Below, piece after piece: positions 28,265 to 38,314 of a stretch of 64,000 nt of DNA. A program made the translations under genes and the position numbers. The DNA is taken from positions 127,194 to 191,193 of the forward strand of contig JAOIHS010000001.1 in assembly GCA_028135785.1 (NCBI GenBank). Reading direction: 5' to 3'. Positions within the stretch are counted from its first letter, which is position 1, and every line of letters starts with the position of its first letter. Source of the DNA: SAR86 cluster bacterium. Lineage in GTDB: Bacteria > Pseudomonadota > Gammaproteobacteria > Magnimaribacterales > AG-339-G14. Under the pieces are notes generated by a model. That model was given only the letters and a program-made list of their open reading frames with translations, made no database searches and was not told the DNA's origin.

Positions 28265-28570
28265 TTAAGATTCGTCATAAAAGAAAGAAATATTTGGTAC
28301 TTTTTTTAAACTTAATGATTTACCAAGCATTGATCTTATAAAACCCTTAGATTTCTTTAAGCCTTTATTTATTTGCTTCATATCTTCTTGAGTAGATTGA
28401 GTAGTAAAAAATATTTTTGCATTTGATAAATCATCTGAAACAACAACATTCGTAATGGTAATATTTTTTAATCTAGGATCGTTAACTTTAAAAAGAAAAA
28501 TTGAAGCAGTTTCCTTTCTTATAGAATCAGCGACTCTTTGAGATCTTTTGTAAGGAAGAGAACTAAACAA
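28265..28570 (-). CDS. rbfA: ribosome-binding factor A
   Basis: 101 residues, a minimal RbfA (E. coli 133) that keeps the KH-like fold: the N-terminal RVADSIRKETASIF helix, DPRLKNITITNVVVSDDLSNAKIFF strands and the RSMLGKSLSLKKVPNISFFYDES end. It helps mature the 30S subunit, especially in the cold. The flexible C-terminal tail is missing. Two bases separate it from infB upstream. Confidence 0.95.
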   Translation of the reverse strand: MFSSLPYKRSQRVADSIRKETASIFLFKVNDPRLKNITITNVVVSDDLSNAKIFFTTQSTQEDMKQINKGLKKSKGFIRSMLGKSLSLKKVPNISFFYDES

Positions 28571-28571
28571 A

Positions 28572-30890
28572 CTATAATTTTCTTTTAATTTCGTCTCTTT
28601 GGAAAACTTCTATTACATCGCCTTCCTTGATATCAGTATAATTAGTTATTCCAATACCGCACTCAGTTCCACTTTTAACTTCTTTAGCTTCATCCTTGAA
28701 TCTCCTTAATGAATCGAGCATGCCTTCATGTACAACTGTATTGTCACGAATCACTCGAACATTCTTATTTGGATAAATTGTTCCATCTTCGACTATTGAA
28801 CCGGCTATTGATCCAAATTTTGGCGATCTAAAAATATCTTTTACTTTAGCTTTTCCTAAAATAGTTTCTTTAATATCCGGATCTAATGATCCTTCAATTA
28901 ATAATTTTACAGCGTCAATGAGATCATAGATTATTCCAAAATATTGAATTGTAATGCCTTCTTTTTCTGCTAAAGCGATAGCTGACTTATCTGCTCTCAC
29001 ATTAAAACCATATATGAATGCTTCAGAAGCAATTGCTAGATTAACGTCATTGGTAGAAATAGGTCCAACTGTATCCATAACAACTTTTATGGCCACATCA
29101 TCAACTTTCATATTTCCGACTGCACCATTCAAGGCTTCTAAGGAGCCATTCGTATCAGACTTTAAAATAAGATTTATAGTGGGTTTGACCCCTTCTCCTG
29201 CGCTAGCAAACATACTCTCAAGATTCATTACTCCCTTTTGAGCCAACCTTTTATCTCTCATCTTGTTAGCTCTATTTTCTGAAAGTACCTTTGCAGCCTT
29301 TTCATCCTTGACCACGATAAATTCGTCGCCAGCATCTGGAGGTGACTCAAGTCCTGATATAAAAACTGGAGAAGCTGGTGGGGCATTCTCTATAACTTCT
29401 TCTTTATAATTTTTAATGCTTCTAATTTTTCTTGATTGGTCCCCAACGAGAACTAAATCACCTGATTTTAAAGTACCTCTTTGAACCAGCAAAGTTGCTA
29501 CGGCGCCCTCTCCTCTTCTTACTCCTGATTCAAGAACTATTCCTGTTGCAGGACCGGTATGGTTAGTTTTTAACTCCATTAATTCAGAAACTAATTGAAT
29601 GCTTTCTAATAAATCTTCCATTCCATCTCCGGTCTTAGCCGATATGGGGATCATTTGTGTGTCCCCTCCCCAATCTTCAGGAACTAAACCTAAAGCAGAT
29701 AAATCTCCTTTAACTTTTTCTATATCTGCCTCAGGAAGATCTATTTTATTAAGAGCAACAATTATCTGGACTCCAGCTTCTTTAGCATGATTGAAGGCCT
29801 CTTCAGTTTGAGGTTTAACGCTGTCATCTGCTGCAACTACAAGCACTACAATATCAGTTGAATTTGCACCTCTTGCCCTCATTTGAGAGAAGGCTGCATG
29901 ACCTGGTGTATCTATAAAAGTAATTAAGGAATCATTGTGATTGACTTGATAAGCTCCAATTCCTTGAGTAATTCCGCCCTCTTCTGAGTCAGCAACTGAG
30001 GATTTTCTTATGAAATCCAGGATGGAGGTTTTTCCATGATCAACATGCCCTAAAACAGAAACAATAGGGTTGCGAGGTTCTTCTTTGCCTTCATAAACAA
30101 TATTGTCTATTAAATTTTCTTCTTCATTCTCAGTAATGGGAACACCAATATGTCCGAGTTCTTCTATAACAACCAAAGCAGTCTCTTGATCAATTAATTG
30201 ATTTATAGTCACCATTACCCCATTTGCCATCAATGATTTTATTAGTTCTCCAGATTTAATTGATAGCTGACTAGCGAGATCTGCAACAGAAATTGTTTCT
30301 GGAATTGTTACTTCCTTTTGAATAAATTCCGTTGGTCTTTCAAATTCTTGAACATTTGATAATTTTGTTTCTAAGAATCTTTCTCCTTCAAGCTCTCTTT
30401 TATTCTTTTTTGAATCAGCTTTAGATCTGAATAACGGTTTGGATGGAATGAAAGTTTTTTTAGCTTTTATATCGGCTGGAGACGGTTTCTTAATTCTTTT
30501 GACAACTTGATTTTGTTTTTCGTCAGATTTGGACTTTTTCTCTTCTTCTACCTTTTTTTCTGCATCTTTTCTCTTTGCTTCAGCAGCATCAAAATCTATT
30601 GATCCAGAAAAATCAGAATTAGATGGCTTTTTAGTAGTTTCTTCTGATTGGTTTAATCTAGTTATTGAAACTCCTTTTCTTGAAGAAGATGTGCTGACAG
30701 ATCCCTTTTTAAGAGAAATTGTTTTTTTAGAAGTTTTTTTTGCCGATTTAAGAAAGGTAAGAAGAATTTTCTTATCTTCATTACTCACTTCATCAGTTTC
30801 TAATTTATGGGAAAGCCCTGCTGCAGTAATTTGCAAAAGAAGGCTTTTTGGATCATATCCAATTACTTTTGATAGTTGACTTACATTCAC
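28572..30890 (-). CDS. infB: translation initiation factor IF-2
   Basis: 772 residues, shorter than the 890 of E. coli mainly in the N-terminal linker, which here is a charged Lys/Glu/Ser-rich stretch (about 50-190). GTPase motifs: G1 GHVDHGKTS (near 280), G3 DTPGHAAF, G4 NKID, followed by the IF2 domains that grip fMet-tRNA. It lies 22 bases after nusA in the classic nusA-infB pair. Confidence 0.98.
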   Translation of the reverse strand: MNVSQLSKVIGYDPKSLLLQITAAGLSHKLETDEVSNEDKKILLTFLKSAKKTSKKTISLKKGSVSTSSSRKGVSITRLNQSEETTKKPSNSDFSGSIDFDAAEAKRKDAEKKVEEEKKSKSDEKQNQVVKRIKKPSPADIKAKKTFIPSKPLFRSKADSKKNKRELEGERFLETKLSNVQEFERPTEFIQKEVTIPETISVADLASQLSIKSGELIKSLMANGVMVTINQLIDQETALVVIEELGHIGVPITENEEENLIDNIVYEGKEEPRNPIVSVLGHVDHGKTSILDFIRKSSVADSEEGGITQGIGAYQVNHNDSLITFIDTPGHAAFSQMRARGANSTDIVVLVVAADDSVKPQTEEAFNHAKEAGVQIIVALNKIDLPEADIEKVKGDLSALGLVPEDWGGDTQMIPISAKTGDGMEDLLESIQLVSELMELKTNHTGPATGIVLESGVRRGEGAVATLLVQRGTLKSGDLVLVGDQSRKIRSIKNYKEEVIENAPPASPVFISGLESPPDAGDEFIVVKDEKAAKVLSENRANKMRDKRLAQKGVMNLESMFASAGEGVKPTINLILKSDTNGSLEALNGAVGNMKVDDVAIKVVMDTVGPISTNDVNLAIASEAFIYGFNVRADKSAIALAEKEGITIQYFGIIYDLIDAVKLLIEGSLDPDIKETILGKAKVKDIFRSPKFGSIAGSIVEDGTIYPNKNVRVIRDNTVVHEGMLDSLRRFKDEAKEVKSGTECGIGITNYTDIKEGDVIEVFQRDEIKRKL

Positions 30891-30912
30891 CGTTTTCTCT
30901 ATTTAATTATAA

Positions 30913-32382
30913 TTAAAACCAATCCGCTCTGGCTTCCATAATTATTTTTCCTGCTTCATCTTCATCTAAACTCAAAATTGGAGCAAGCTCATCGGAAGCT
31001 AAATCAGCCAAGTCTTCTTTATTACTAATTCCAGCAGTTTTTAGTAATTCTATATTTTCTTTGGAAAGCGATTTGACAGTTTCTAAACCGATATCAGGTT
31101 TAGCTTCTTCAACTTCTTCTTCCATTTCTACTAATGCAATTTCAAGAAGTGCCTCTTCAGCTCTCTCAATTAATGCCTCGCTAATTTCAGAGTCTATATC
31201 TTCAATTTTTTCTAAATCAACCACTTCTGCTTGGGATATTTTTTGAACAGATTCAAAATTATTTTCAATTAACTTAAGAGCTAGCTCATTATCAACTCCC
31301 ATATATTTTATCAAAGCATTTTCAGGAGAATCTTTGACATCTAAATTATCATTTTCTCCGCTTATTTGAATTTCCCATCCAACTAATTCTGAAGATAGCC
31401 TGATATTTTGACCGTTTCTTCCTATAGCAAGTGCAAGATTTTCATCTTTAACGATAACTTCCATAGTCCCGGTATCATCATCCATTACTATTGAAGTCAC
31501 TTCTGCAGGTGAAAGGGTATTGATTAGTAATTTTGCTGGATCATCATCCCAAACTACTATATCTATTCTTTCATTACCAAGTTCATTTGAAACAGCTTGA
31601 ACTCTTGAGCCTCTCATTCCGACACAAGCACCAACTGGATCAATTCGGGTGTCATTGGTTTTAACAGCTATTTTTGTTCTTGTTCCTGCGTCTCTAGCTA
31701 CTGATCTAATTTGAATCACTTCTTCTGCTATTTCTGGAACTTCTAGTTTAAATAGTTCGACTACCATTTCTTTAGAGCTTCTACTCAATATTAATTGAGA
31801 CCCTCTATTTTCTCTAATACTTTCTTCTAAAATTCCTTTAATTCTATCTCCGACTCTATAAATCTCTCCTTGAACCAAATCTCTTCGAGACAAAGAAGCC
31901 TCTGCATTTTCTCCTAAATCTACTATGATTAATTCACGAGTGACCTTTTTTACAGTTCCGTTTATTAAAGTGCCCAGATAAGCTCTAAATTTTTTAATTA
32001 CCTCTAATCTCTCTGCATCTCTAACTCTTTGGACGATTACTTGCTTAGCTGCTTGAGCTGCGATTCTTCCGAATTCAGGATTATCAATCGATTCTCTTTC
32101 AAAATCTCCAATTTTATAACCTTGTTCCTCTGCATGATCACTATCGATAAGTATGTGAAAATTAGGATCTTCATAATTTTCAAAATCTACTACTTCCCAA
32201 GTTCTAAATGATTCATATTCTCCAGTTTCGTGATTAATATCGACTTTAATAGCAACCTCATCAGTAAATTTTTTCTTTGCAGCACTAGCTAAAGCTAATT
32301 CAATAGCCTCGAAGATTGTTTCTTTAGGAAGATCTTTCTCGTTAGAAACCGACTCCGCTATTAATAAAATTTCTTCATTCAT
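30913..32382 (-). CDS. nusA: transcription termination/antitermination factor NusA
   Basis: 489 residues (E. coli 495). Order: N-terminal RNA-polymerase-binding domain (1-130), S1 domain (GTLINGTVKKVTRELIIVDLG region), KH1 and KH2 (RVQAVSNELGNERIDIVVW and IGRNGQNIRLSSELVGW), then two acidic helix-hairpin-helix repeats that end with the family's common DW-F finish. It controls pausing, termination and rRNA antitermination. It lies 3 bases after rimP. Confidence 0.98.
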   Translation of the reverse strand: MNEEILLIAESVSNEKDLPKETIFEAIELALASAAKKKFTDEVAIKVDINHETGEYESFRTWEVVDFENYEDPNFHILIDSDHAEEQGYKIGDFERESIDNPEFGRIAAQAAKQVIVQRVRDAERLEVIKKFRAYLGTLINGTVKKVTRELIIVDLGENAEASLSRRDLVQGEIYRVGDRIKGILEESIRENRGSQLILSRSSKEMVVELFKLEVPEIAEEVIQIRSVARDAGTRTKIAVKTNDTRIDPVGACVGMRGSRVQAVSNELGNERIDIVVWDDDPAKLLINTLSPAEVTSIVMDDDTGTMEVIVKDENLALAIGRNGQNIRLSSELVGWEIQISGENDNLDVKDSPENALIKYMGVDNELALKLIENNFESVQKISQAEVVDLEKIEDIDSEISEALIERAEEALLEIALVEMEEEVEEAKPDIGLETVKSLSKENIELLKTAGISNKEDLADLASDELAPILSLDEDEAGKIIMEARADWF

Positions 32383-32385
32383 GAT

Positions 32386-32841
32386 TTATACCTTGTAGAT
32401 TAATTTAGAAGTTTGATAACTGCTTGTTTTAATTTTTATAATACCTTCATTTTTATTTTCAATTTCAATATATTCTGCTGAAATAGAAAGCAATTTACCC
32501 GTAACTTTTTGTTTTTGAGAATTAATCTCGAACCTAATTTGAATAGTCTCTTCTAGATAATCTTTTAATTGATTTAAATCAAAAAAAGTTCTGTCTATTC
32601 CTGGTGAAGAAATTTCAAGACTATAGTCAAAATTGAGAGTTTCTGAATTTTCTAAAACCTCTCTTGCTTGGACATTAACTTTTGTACAGTCATCCAAAGA
32701 TATTGATGAGTCTTCGTTATCAATGAATATTCTTATGTGCTTTGAACTATGGTTGCCAGAAACCTCTATTCCCCATAGAAAATAGCCAAGATTTTCAATA
32801 TCTCGATTCAAGGTTGTTTTTAACTCATCAATCAAACTCAT
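32386..32841 (-). CDS. rimP: ribosome maturation factor RimP
   Basis: 151 residues (E. coli 150). It is required for 30S maturation. The segment FDYSLEISSPGIDRTFF (near 79-95) is the family's hallmark, followed by the small SH3-like barrel. First protein gene of the operon running to pnp; only 39 bases, filled by a hairpin, separate it from initiator tRNA, the metY-rimP arrangement of E. coli. Confidence 0.96.
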   Translation of the reverse strand: MSLIDELKTTLNRDIENLGYFLWGIEVSGNHSSKHIRIFIDNEDSSISLDDCTKVNVQAREVLENSETLNFDYSLEISSPGIDRTFFDLNQLKDYLEETIQIRFEINSQKQKVTGKLLSISAEYIEIENKNEGIIKIKTSSYQTSKLIYKV

Positions 32842-32858
32842 ACCTATATCATAATAAA

Positions 32859-32877
32859 TAGGCCCATATAGGGCCTA
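32859..32877 (-). terminator. hairpin between initiator tRNA and rimP
   Basis: Perfect 7-bp stem TAGGCCC/GGGCCTA with a 5-base loop, followed on the minus strand by TTTATTAT. It starts 3 bases after the tRNA 3' end. It may be a partial terminator or tRNA 3' processing signal between the tRNA and the rimP-nusA-infB operon. In E. coli, terminators after metY are read through with NusA-dependent control, so a similar role is plausible but not shown. Confidence 0.55.
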
Positions 32878-32880
32878 AAT

Positions 32881-32957
<77 letters not shown>

Positions 32958-32970
32958 ATTAAGTTTGTGG

Positions 32971-32999
32971 AGTATATGTAGAAGGTCTATCGAGGTCAA
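32971..32999 (-). promoter_or_regulatory. sigma-70 promoter for tRNA-fMet and the rimP-pnp operon
   Basis: Minus strand: TTGACC (32999-32994), 17-base spacer, TATACT (32976-32971), with the start predicted a few bases upstream of the tRNA. This is the best promoter match in the window, and the 132-base gap between the two tRNA genes is the largest gene-free stretch in this region. Nothing else stands out in the gap. Confidence 0.7.
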
Positions 33000-33089
33000 G
33001 CAAGAGAAATAGAGCTTTTTAAAAGATTTCTTATCTAAAATTTAAAGATACCTTTCCAATAAAAGTAAAAAGGATCATTTTTAAAAAAA

Positions 33090-33176
33090 TGGTACCGAAG
33101 AGAGGATTTGAACCTCCACGAGCATAAGCTCACTACCCCCTCAAGGTAGCGTGTCTACCAGTTCCACCACTTCGGC
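33090..33176 (-). tRNA. tRNA-Leu (anticodon GAG)
   Basis: An 87-base class II tRNA: acceptor GCCGAAG/CTTCGGT with a G-U pair at 1-72, anticodon stem CTACC/GGTAG with anticodon GAG, a variable arm of the leucine type, and encoded CCA (33092-33090). It matches leuU of E. coli in sequence and in its place after secG; only 7 bases separate it from the secG stop, so it probably shares that transcript. Confidence 0.96.
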
Positions 33177-33183
33177 AATTTTT

Positions 33184-33498
33184 TTAATCTGGTAAATTTT
33201 CTATATCTTTAGGAAACTCTTTGAGATCTATTATTTCTTCTGTAAGCACTTCAATTTCGGCTTCAAATGAATATTTCTGATAAACAGAAATTGCAACAGT
33301 ATTGATAAAGAATAAAAAAACTAAAAGCCAAGTAAGTTTTGTTAATAAGTTGGCTGAGTCAGCTGGGCCTAAAAGAGCATTATTGCCTCCTCCACCAAAG
33401 GCTGAACCAATATCTGCACCTTTCCCATTCTGAAGAAGAATTATTAAAACTAAACTTACCGCTATAATTATTTGAAGTACAACTAGTATATTTAACAT
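33184..33498 (-). CDS. secG: preprotein translocase subunit SecG
   Basis: 104 residues from the ATG at 33498; an in-frame ATG at 33540 would add 14 non-hydrophobic residues overlapping tpiA and is rejected. Two transmembrane helices (about 3-22 and 55-73) flank the conserved GKGADIGSAFGGG loop. It stabilises the SecYEG channel. Position between tpiA/glmM and tRNA-Leu matches the family's usual locus. The acidic C-terminal tail is lineage-specific. Confidence 0.96.
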   Translation of the reverse strand: MLNILVVLQIIIAVSLVLIILLQNGKGADIGSAFGGGGNNALLGPADSANLLTKLTWLLVFLFFINTVAISVYQKYSFEAEIEVLTEEIIDLKEFPKDIENLPD

Positions 33499-33502
33499 AT
33501 TT

Positions 33503-34234
33503 CTAAAATTTTGCGGCGATTCTAGCAAATTCTTCGCCATCTAGCGAAGAATTTCCCACCAGACAACCAGATATAGAATTTATTGATAAAATCTCTTCTA
33601 TATTATTAATAGATACACTTCCTCCATATAAAATTGGTATGTCTTTTGAATCAATATCAAGTAAAAATTTTAAAATAATTTTAAAAGCATTATTTATGCT
33701 ATCTATACTTGCAGATTTTCCTGTTCCAATTGCCCAAATAGGTTCGTAAGCAATGATGTCTGGAATCAAGCCGTTTTTAAAAAAAGATTTAAGTTGATTT
33801 ATTAAAAAAAGCTCTCTTTCGTTTTTTTCTAATATCTCTAGACTTTCTCCTATACACAAGACTATTGGAGAGATTTCTGCTTCTTTTAAACGAATTCCTT
33901 TTTGATGAACTATTTCATTTGAATCTCCACTTTCTCTTACTTCGGAGTGTCCGACGATACAACCAGCAGTCTTAAGTTTCTTAAGTATTTTTGAAGAGAT
34001 TTGACCAGTATGAGATCCATCGATATTTTGAGATACATCTTGCGCCATCCAAAAAGGCTTATTTAGAAATTCACTTTCAATTGGCATTGCTTCAATAAAC
34101 TTACTCATATCAAATAAATTTGAAGAAACTCTAATCTTTAAAGAGGAAAGAGGTATCTCAATTGATAAAAATTCTTTAAGCCAGGACTCTAAATCGACAT
34201 CATGCATTTTCCAATTAGCAATTAAATATTTCAT
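33503..34234 (-). CDS. tpiA: triosephosphate isomerase
   Basis: 243 residues (E. coli 255). It interconverts dihydroxyacetone phosphate and glyceraldehyde 3-phosphate. The N-terminal ANWKMH lysine, the electrophile His in VGHSEVR and the base Glu in AYEPIWAIGTGKSA are all in place, and YGGSV and LVGNSSLD complete the phosphate site. Between glmM and secG as in Pseudomonas. Confidence 0.97.
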   Translation of the reverse strand: MKYLIANWKMHDVDLESWLKEFLSIEIPLSSLKIRVSSNLFDMSKFIEAMPIESEFLNKPFWMAQDVSQNIDGSHTGQISSKILKKLKTAGCIVGHSEVRESGDSNEIVHQKGIRLKEAEISPIVLCIGESLEILEKNERELFLINQLKSFFKNGLIPDIIAYEPIWAIGTGKSASIDSINNAFKIILKFLLDIDSKDIPILYGGSVSINNIEEILSINSISGCLVGNSSLDGEEFARIAAKF

Positions 34235-35596
34235 TTAGGCTATCTGTTGGGCGGCTTTTGTTAATTGATCAGAGATATCTTTGGTATGATTTTCGTCGGT
34301 ACTTTCCACCATTATTCTTATAGCTGATTCAGTTCCTGATTTTCTAATATTAATCCTGCCATCCTTTAATTTTATTTTTTCTAAGAAATTTTCATATAAA
34401 GATATAAATTTATTGTTACTTAAAATTTTATCTGGATCAGAAGTCTTTATTTTAGTTAAAATTTGGGGATATTTTTTAAATGGCTTTAAAAGTTGCTGCA
34501 ATGATTTATTAGAATATAAAACTGCTTCTAAAAATTTTATGGATGAAACTATTGCATCTCCAGTATTAGCAATATCTAAACACATTATATGACCAGATTG
34601 CTCACCTCCTAATTCCCATTCAAGTTCTTCTAATTTTTGAAGGACGTACCTATCACCAACATCAGCTCTAATTAAATCAATTCCAAATTCTTTTAGAGCA
34701 ATTTCTAACCCTTTATTTGTCATGATAGTACCAACTACTCCTTTTGATCCTAATGTGATTTGATTTTCAAACTTATCTCTAGCTAAAATAAATAAAATTT
34801 CATCGCCATCTAATTTTTCAGAATTTTCATCGACGAAAATCAATCTATCTCCATCTCCGTCTAACGCTAATCCAAAATCTGCAGCATGTTTTTTTACTTC
34901 ATTTTTTAATAATTCTATATTAGTTGATCCACAATCTTTATTGATGTTCATACCATCAGGTTTATCTGCAATTACAATAAGTTCAGCTCCTAATTCCCTA
35001 AATACTTTTGGAGCCACATCGTATGCTGCACCGTTGGCAACATCCAAAACAATTTTTAGGCTTGAAAAATTGATATCTCTTTTTAAAGAACTCTTACAAA
35101 ACTCAATATATCTTCCATTTGCATCACTAATTCTTTCGGCCTTTCCTAGATATTTTGCATCCACTACAATCATGTCTTCAGATAACTTTTGTTCTATTTT
35201 TTGCTCTAAAGAGTCGGGTATTTTTTTTCCATCATCTCCAAAAAATTTTATTCCGTTATCTTCATAAGAGTTGTGAGAGGCACTGATTACAACGCCTGCT
35301 TGCTTTTTAAAAGAGTTAGCTAAATAAGAAATTGCTGGAGTGGGCATAGGTCCAACAAGTTTAACATTCACTCCAGCAGCAATAATTCCTGCTTGAAGAG
35401 CTGTTTCTAGCATATAGCCAGATATTCTAGTATCTTTACCAATTATCAAAGTATTGATTCCTTCTTCCTTAAAAACCGAACCAGCAGCCCATCCAAGCTT
35501 AAGAACAAATTCTGGGTTAGTCTCTTTAGAAATTGAACCTCGAATTCCATCTGTTCCAAAGTACTTTCTTTTATTGATTTTTAAAAGACTAGCCAA
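34235..35596 (-). CDS. glmM: phosphoglucosamine mutase
   Basis: 453 residues (E. coli 445). It converts glucosamine 6-phosphate to glucosamine 1-phosphate for UDP-GlcNAc, the substrate of MurA encoded in this window. The phosphoserine is S107 in VISASHN, metal loop ALDGDGDRL, sugar loop GGEQSGH and phosphate loop RKSGTESAIRIM. It overlaps folP by 8 bases. Confidence 0.98.
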   Translation of the reverse strand: MASLLKINKRKYFGTDGIRGSISKETNPEFVLKLGWAAGSVFKEEGINTLIIGKDTRISGYMLETALQAGIIAAGVNVKLVGPMPTPAISYLANSFKKQAGVVISASHNSYEDNGIKFFGDDGKKIPDSLEQKIEQKLSEDMIVVDAKYLGKAERISDANGRYIEFCKSSLKRDINFSSLKIVLDVANGAAYDVAPKVFRELGAELIVIADKPDGMNINKDCGSTNIELLKNEVKKHAADFGLALDGDGDRLIFVDENSEKLDGDEILFILARDKFENQITLGSKGVVGTIMTNKGLEIALKEFGIDLIRADVGDRYVLQKLEELEWELGGEQSGHIMCLDIANTGDAIVSSIKFLEAVLYSNKSLQQLLKPFKKYPQILTKIKTSDPDKILSNNKFISLYENFLEKIKLKDGRINIRKSGTESAIRIMVESTDENHTKDISDQLTKAAQQIA

Positions 35597-36386
35597 AGAT
35601 CTCTCCCATTTTTTTCATCGTTTCTGAAACATTATGAACACGAATAATACTTGCTCCATTCATAGCAGAAATTATAGCAGCACTAATACTCACATCATCT
35701 AAATCATTATTTGATGTCAATTTTTTTAAAAATCCTTTTCTTGATATTCCAACTATAGACTTATTAGAAAATTTTGAATAATCAAAACTACTTAAAATTT
35801 TTATATTTTCTTTTGCACTTTTGCCATATCCAAATCCAGGGTCTAAAATAATTTTTTCTGACTCTATTCCAAAATTTATTAGGGATTCAATTTGCTTCTC
35901 AAAATAAAGTGAAATTTCTTCGCAAATATCTAATTTCGAAGAGTTTTCTTTTTTATGCATAATACAAATAGGTAATTTAGAATTTTTGACCTCTTCTTTA
36001 GATTCATTATCTTTTAAAGAGTTCACGTCATTGATTAGGCCTACTCCATTTTTTATGGCTTCCTTCAACACTTTTGGCTTTGAAGAGTCAATTGAAAATA
36101 CGGTATTAAAATCTTTAATAATTTCTAGAACAGGAATTATTCTATCTAGTTCCTCTTCTTCAGAGATTGGAATATAGCCGGGTCTTGTTGATTCAGCACC
36201 AATATCTATAAATGAAACGCCGCATTTTTCCATAAGTTCAATTTCTTGAATAACTTTAGAGAGAATAATTTTAGACTTTTCTTTAGAGAAAAATTTACCG
36301 CCATCCGAAAAGGAATCTGGAGTTATATTGATAATCCCCATAACTCTGGGAATATCAAAATTAAGCTCTTTTTTACCAAAGAGCAT
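35589..36386 (-). CDS. folP: dihydropteroate synthase
   Basis: 265 residues (E. coli 282). It condenses p-aminobenzoate with the pterin diphosphate in folate synthesis, and is the sulfonamide target. Signatures: VMGIINITPDSFSDGG, FIDIGAESTRPG and LDPGFGYGKS. It lies 5 bases after ftsH, in the conserved ftsH-folP-glmM order. Confidence 0.98.
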   Translation of the reverse strand: MLFGKKELNFDIPRVMGIINITPDSFSDGGKFFSKEKSKIILSKVIQEIELMEKCGVSFIDIGAESTRPGYIPISEEEELDRIIPVLEIIKDFNTVFSIDSSKPKVLKEAIKNGVGLINDVNSLKDNESKEEVKNSKLPICIMHKKENSSKLDICEEISLYFEKQIESLINFGIESEKIILDPGFGYGKSAKENIKILSSFDYSKFSNKSIVGISRKGFLKKLTSNNDLDDVSISAAIISAMNGASIIRVHNVSETMKKMGEIFG

Positions 36387-36391
36387 AATTG

Positions 36392-38302
36392 TTATGTCTG
36401 GTTTGCTGGGTCTGTTAAAGGAGGATCGGTTTTATCTTTATTTTTTTTAGTTCCAGAATCATCATCTTCATTTGATCTAGGAGTCGCTCCTGCCATAATA
36501 TCCTCGATCTGATTACTATTTAAAGTTTCCAGTTCAACTAGTGCCTTTGCCATTTTATGAAGCTTATCTAAATTGTCAGTCAGAATTTTAGTAGCTTTTG
36601 CATAGCAATCATCAATTATCTTTCTAGCTTCAGAATCTATTAATTCGGATGTTTGATCAGAAAATGTGGTAGAAGAATTTCCTGCAGATCTTCCTAAGAA
36701 AGGTTCATCTCCTTGTTCTTCAGAATATTTTATTGGGCCAAGCTTTTCAGAGTAACCCCATTTAGTAATCATATTTCTTGCTAACTCAGAGGCTCGTTCT
36801 ATATCGTTGGAAGCACCTGTTGTGACTCCCTCTTTACCATAAATTAATTCTTCAGCAATTCTTCCTCCATAGAGACCACAAATCCTATCCAATAGCGCTT
36901 GCTTGCTTAAACTATATTTATCTTCTTCAGGCAAAAACACTGTTACTCCAAGAGCTCTTCCTCTAGGAATAATAGATACTTTATAAACTGGATCGTGATC
37001 TTTTAATTCTTTTCCAATAATTGTATGACCTGCTTCATGATATGCGGTTTGAGTTTTATCTTCTTCACTCATAACCATAGATCTTCTTTCCGCCCCCATC
37101 ATTACTTTATCTTTAGCTAGCTCTAATTCAGACATAGATACTTTTTTCTTTCCAGACCTAGCAGCAAATAAAGCTGCCTCATTAATTAAATTAGCTAAAT
37201 CGGCTCCTGAAAATCCTGGAGTACCTCTTGCTATAAAAGAAGTTTCTACATCATCGGCAACTGGAACTTTTTGGATATGAACTTTAAGAATTTGTTCTCT
37301 ACCTTTGATGTCAGGTAATGGAACAACAACTTGTCTATCAAAACGTCCAGGTCTTAAAAGAGCTGGATCTAATACGTCAGGTCTATTCGTAGCAGCTATA
37401 ATAATTACTCCTTCATTAGATTCAAACCCATCCATTTCTACTAATAGTTGATTTAAAGTCTGCTCTCTTTCATCATGACCGCCACCCAAACCAGCACCTC
37501 TATGTCTTCCGACAGCATCAATCTCATCAATGAATACAATACATGGAGATTGTTTCTTAGCTTGTTCAAACATGTCTCTTACTCTTGATGCTCCTACTCC
37601 GACAAACATTTCAACAAAATCTGATCCTGAAATAGTAAAGAAAGGAACTTTAGCTTCTCCAGCTATCGCTCTAGCTAAAAGAGTTTTTCCAGTTCCTGGA
37701 GAACCCACCATCAAGATACCTCTTGGAATTTTTCCACCTAATTTTTGAAATTTTGTAGGATCTCTTAAAAAGTCAACTAGCTCTTGAACTTCTTCTTTAG
37801 CTTCTTCAACTCCTGCAACATCCTTAAAAGTAGTCTTCACTTTTCCGCCTTCGAGCATCTTAGCTTTACTTTTACCAAAACTCATAGGGCCACCTTTTCC
37901 TCCGGGTCCACCTTGCATTTGTCTCATAAAAAAGAAGAAAATTGCTAAAATTATAAGAATTGGAAAACTTGCAACTAATAATTGAGACCAAATGCTATCT
38001 GACTCTGGCTGCTCTCCCAGTACTTCTACTTGATGAGCAAAGAGATCATTCATTAGTCGATCATCTTGAATATATAAAGGTCTGGTAGTGGTGAAGGTTG
38101 AACCATCACCTAGAGTTCCATCTATTGTGAAACCGTCTCCTTTAAATGAAACGCTGCTTATTTGATCTTTGTTAACTAAAGATACAAATTCTGAATATGT
38201 CATAGACTGTTTCGGAGCAGCTTGATAAGCATTTTGAACAGCAAAGAAGGTCATTCCAACGATGGCCATCCATAAAAGAGCATTTTTCATAAGTTGTGAC
38301 AT
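36392..38302 (-). CDS. ftsH: ATP-dependent zinc metalloprotease FtsH
   Basis: 636 residues (E. coli 644). Two transmembrane helices (about 7-24 and 107-126) bracket a periplasmic domain, then the AAA ATPase with Walker A GSPGTGKT (200-207) and Walker B VFIDEID (256-262), and the zinc protease with HEAGH at 422-426. It degrades membrane and regulatory proteins; in E. coli it controls LpxC and thus LPS levels. It follows rlmE by 12 bases. Confidence 0.99.
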   Translation of the reverse strand: MSQLMKNALLWMAIVGMTFFAVQNAYQAAPKQSMTYSEFVSLVNKDQISSVSFKGDGFTIDGTLGDGSTFTTTRPLYIQDDRLMNDLFAHQVEVLGEQPESDSIWSQLLVASFPILIILAIFFFFMRQMQGGPGGKGGPMSFGKSKAKMLEGGKVKTTFKDVAGVEEAKEEVQELVDFLRDPTKFQKLGGKIPRGILMVGSPGTGKTLLARAIAGEAKVPFFTISGSDFVEMFVGVGASRVRDMFEQAKKQSPCIVFIDEIDAVGRHRGAGLGGGHDEREQTLNQLLVEMDGFESNEGVIIIAATNRPDVLDPALLRPGRFDRQVVVPLPDIKGREQILKVHIQKVPVADDVETSFIARGTPGFSGADLANLINEAALFAARSGKKKVSMSELELAKDKVMMGAERRSMVMSEEDKTQTAYHEAGHTIIGKELKDHDPVYKVSIIPRGRALGVTVFLPEEDKYSLSKQALLDRICGLYGGRIAEELIYGKEGVTTGASNDIERASELARNMITKWGYSEKLGPIKYSEEQGDEPFLGRSAGNSSTTFSDQTSELIDSEARKIIDDCYAKATKILTDNLDKLHKMAKALVELETLNSNQIEDIMAGATPRSNEDDDSGTKKNKDKTDPPLTDPANQT

Positions 38303-38314
38303 ATTAATCCTATT

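Noticed and set aside
30529-30879. 116-codon plus-strand open frame opposite infB
   Set aside because: Its Ser/Phe-rich product is the reverse of the Lys/Glu-rich IF-2 linker; a typical shadow frame.
33499-33540. Extended N-terminus for secG
   Set aside because: The extra 14 residues precede the first transmembrane helix, do not fit SecG and overlap tpiA.
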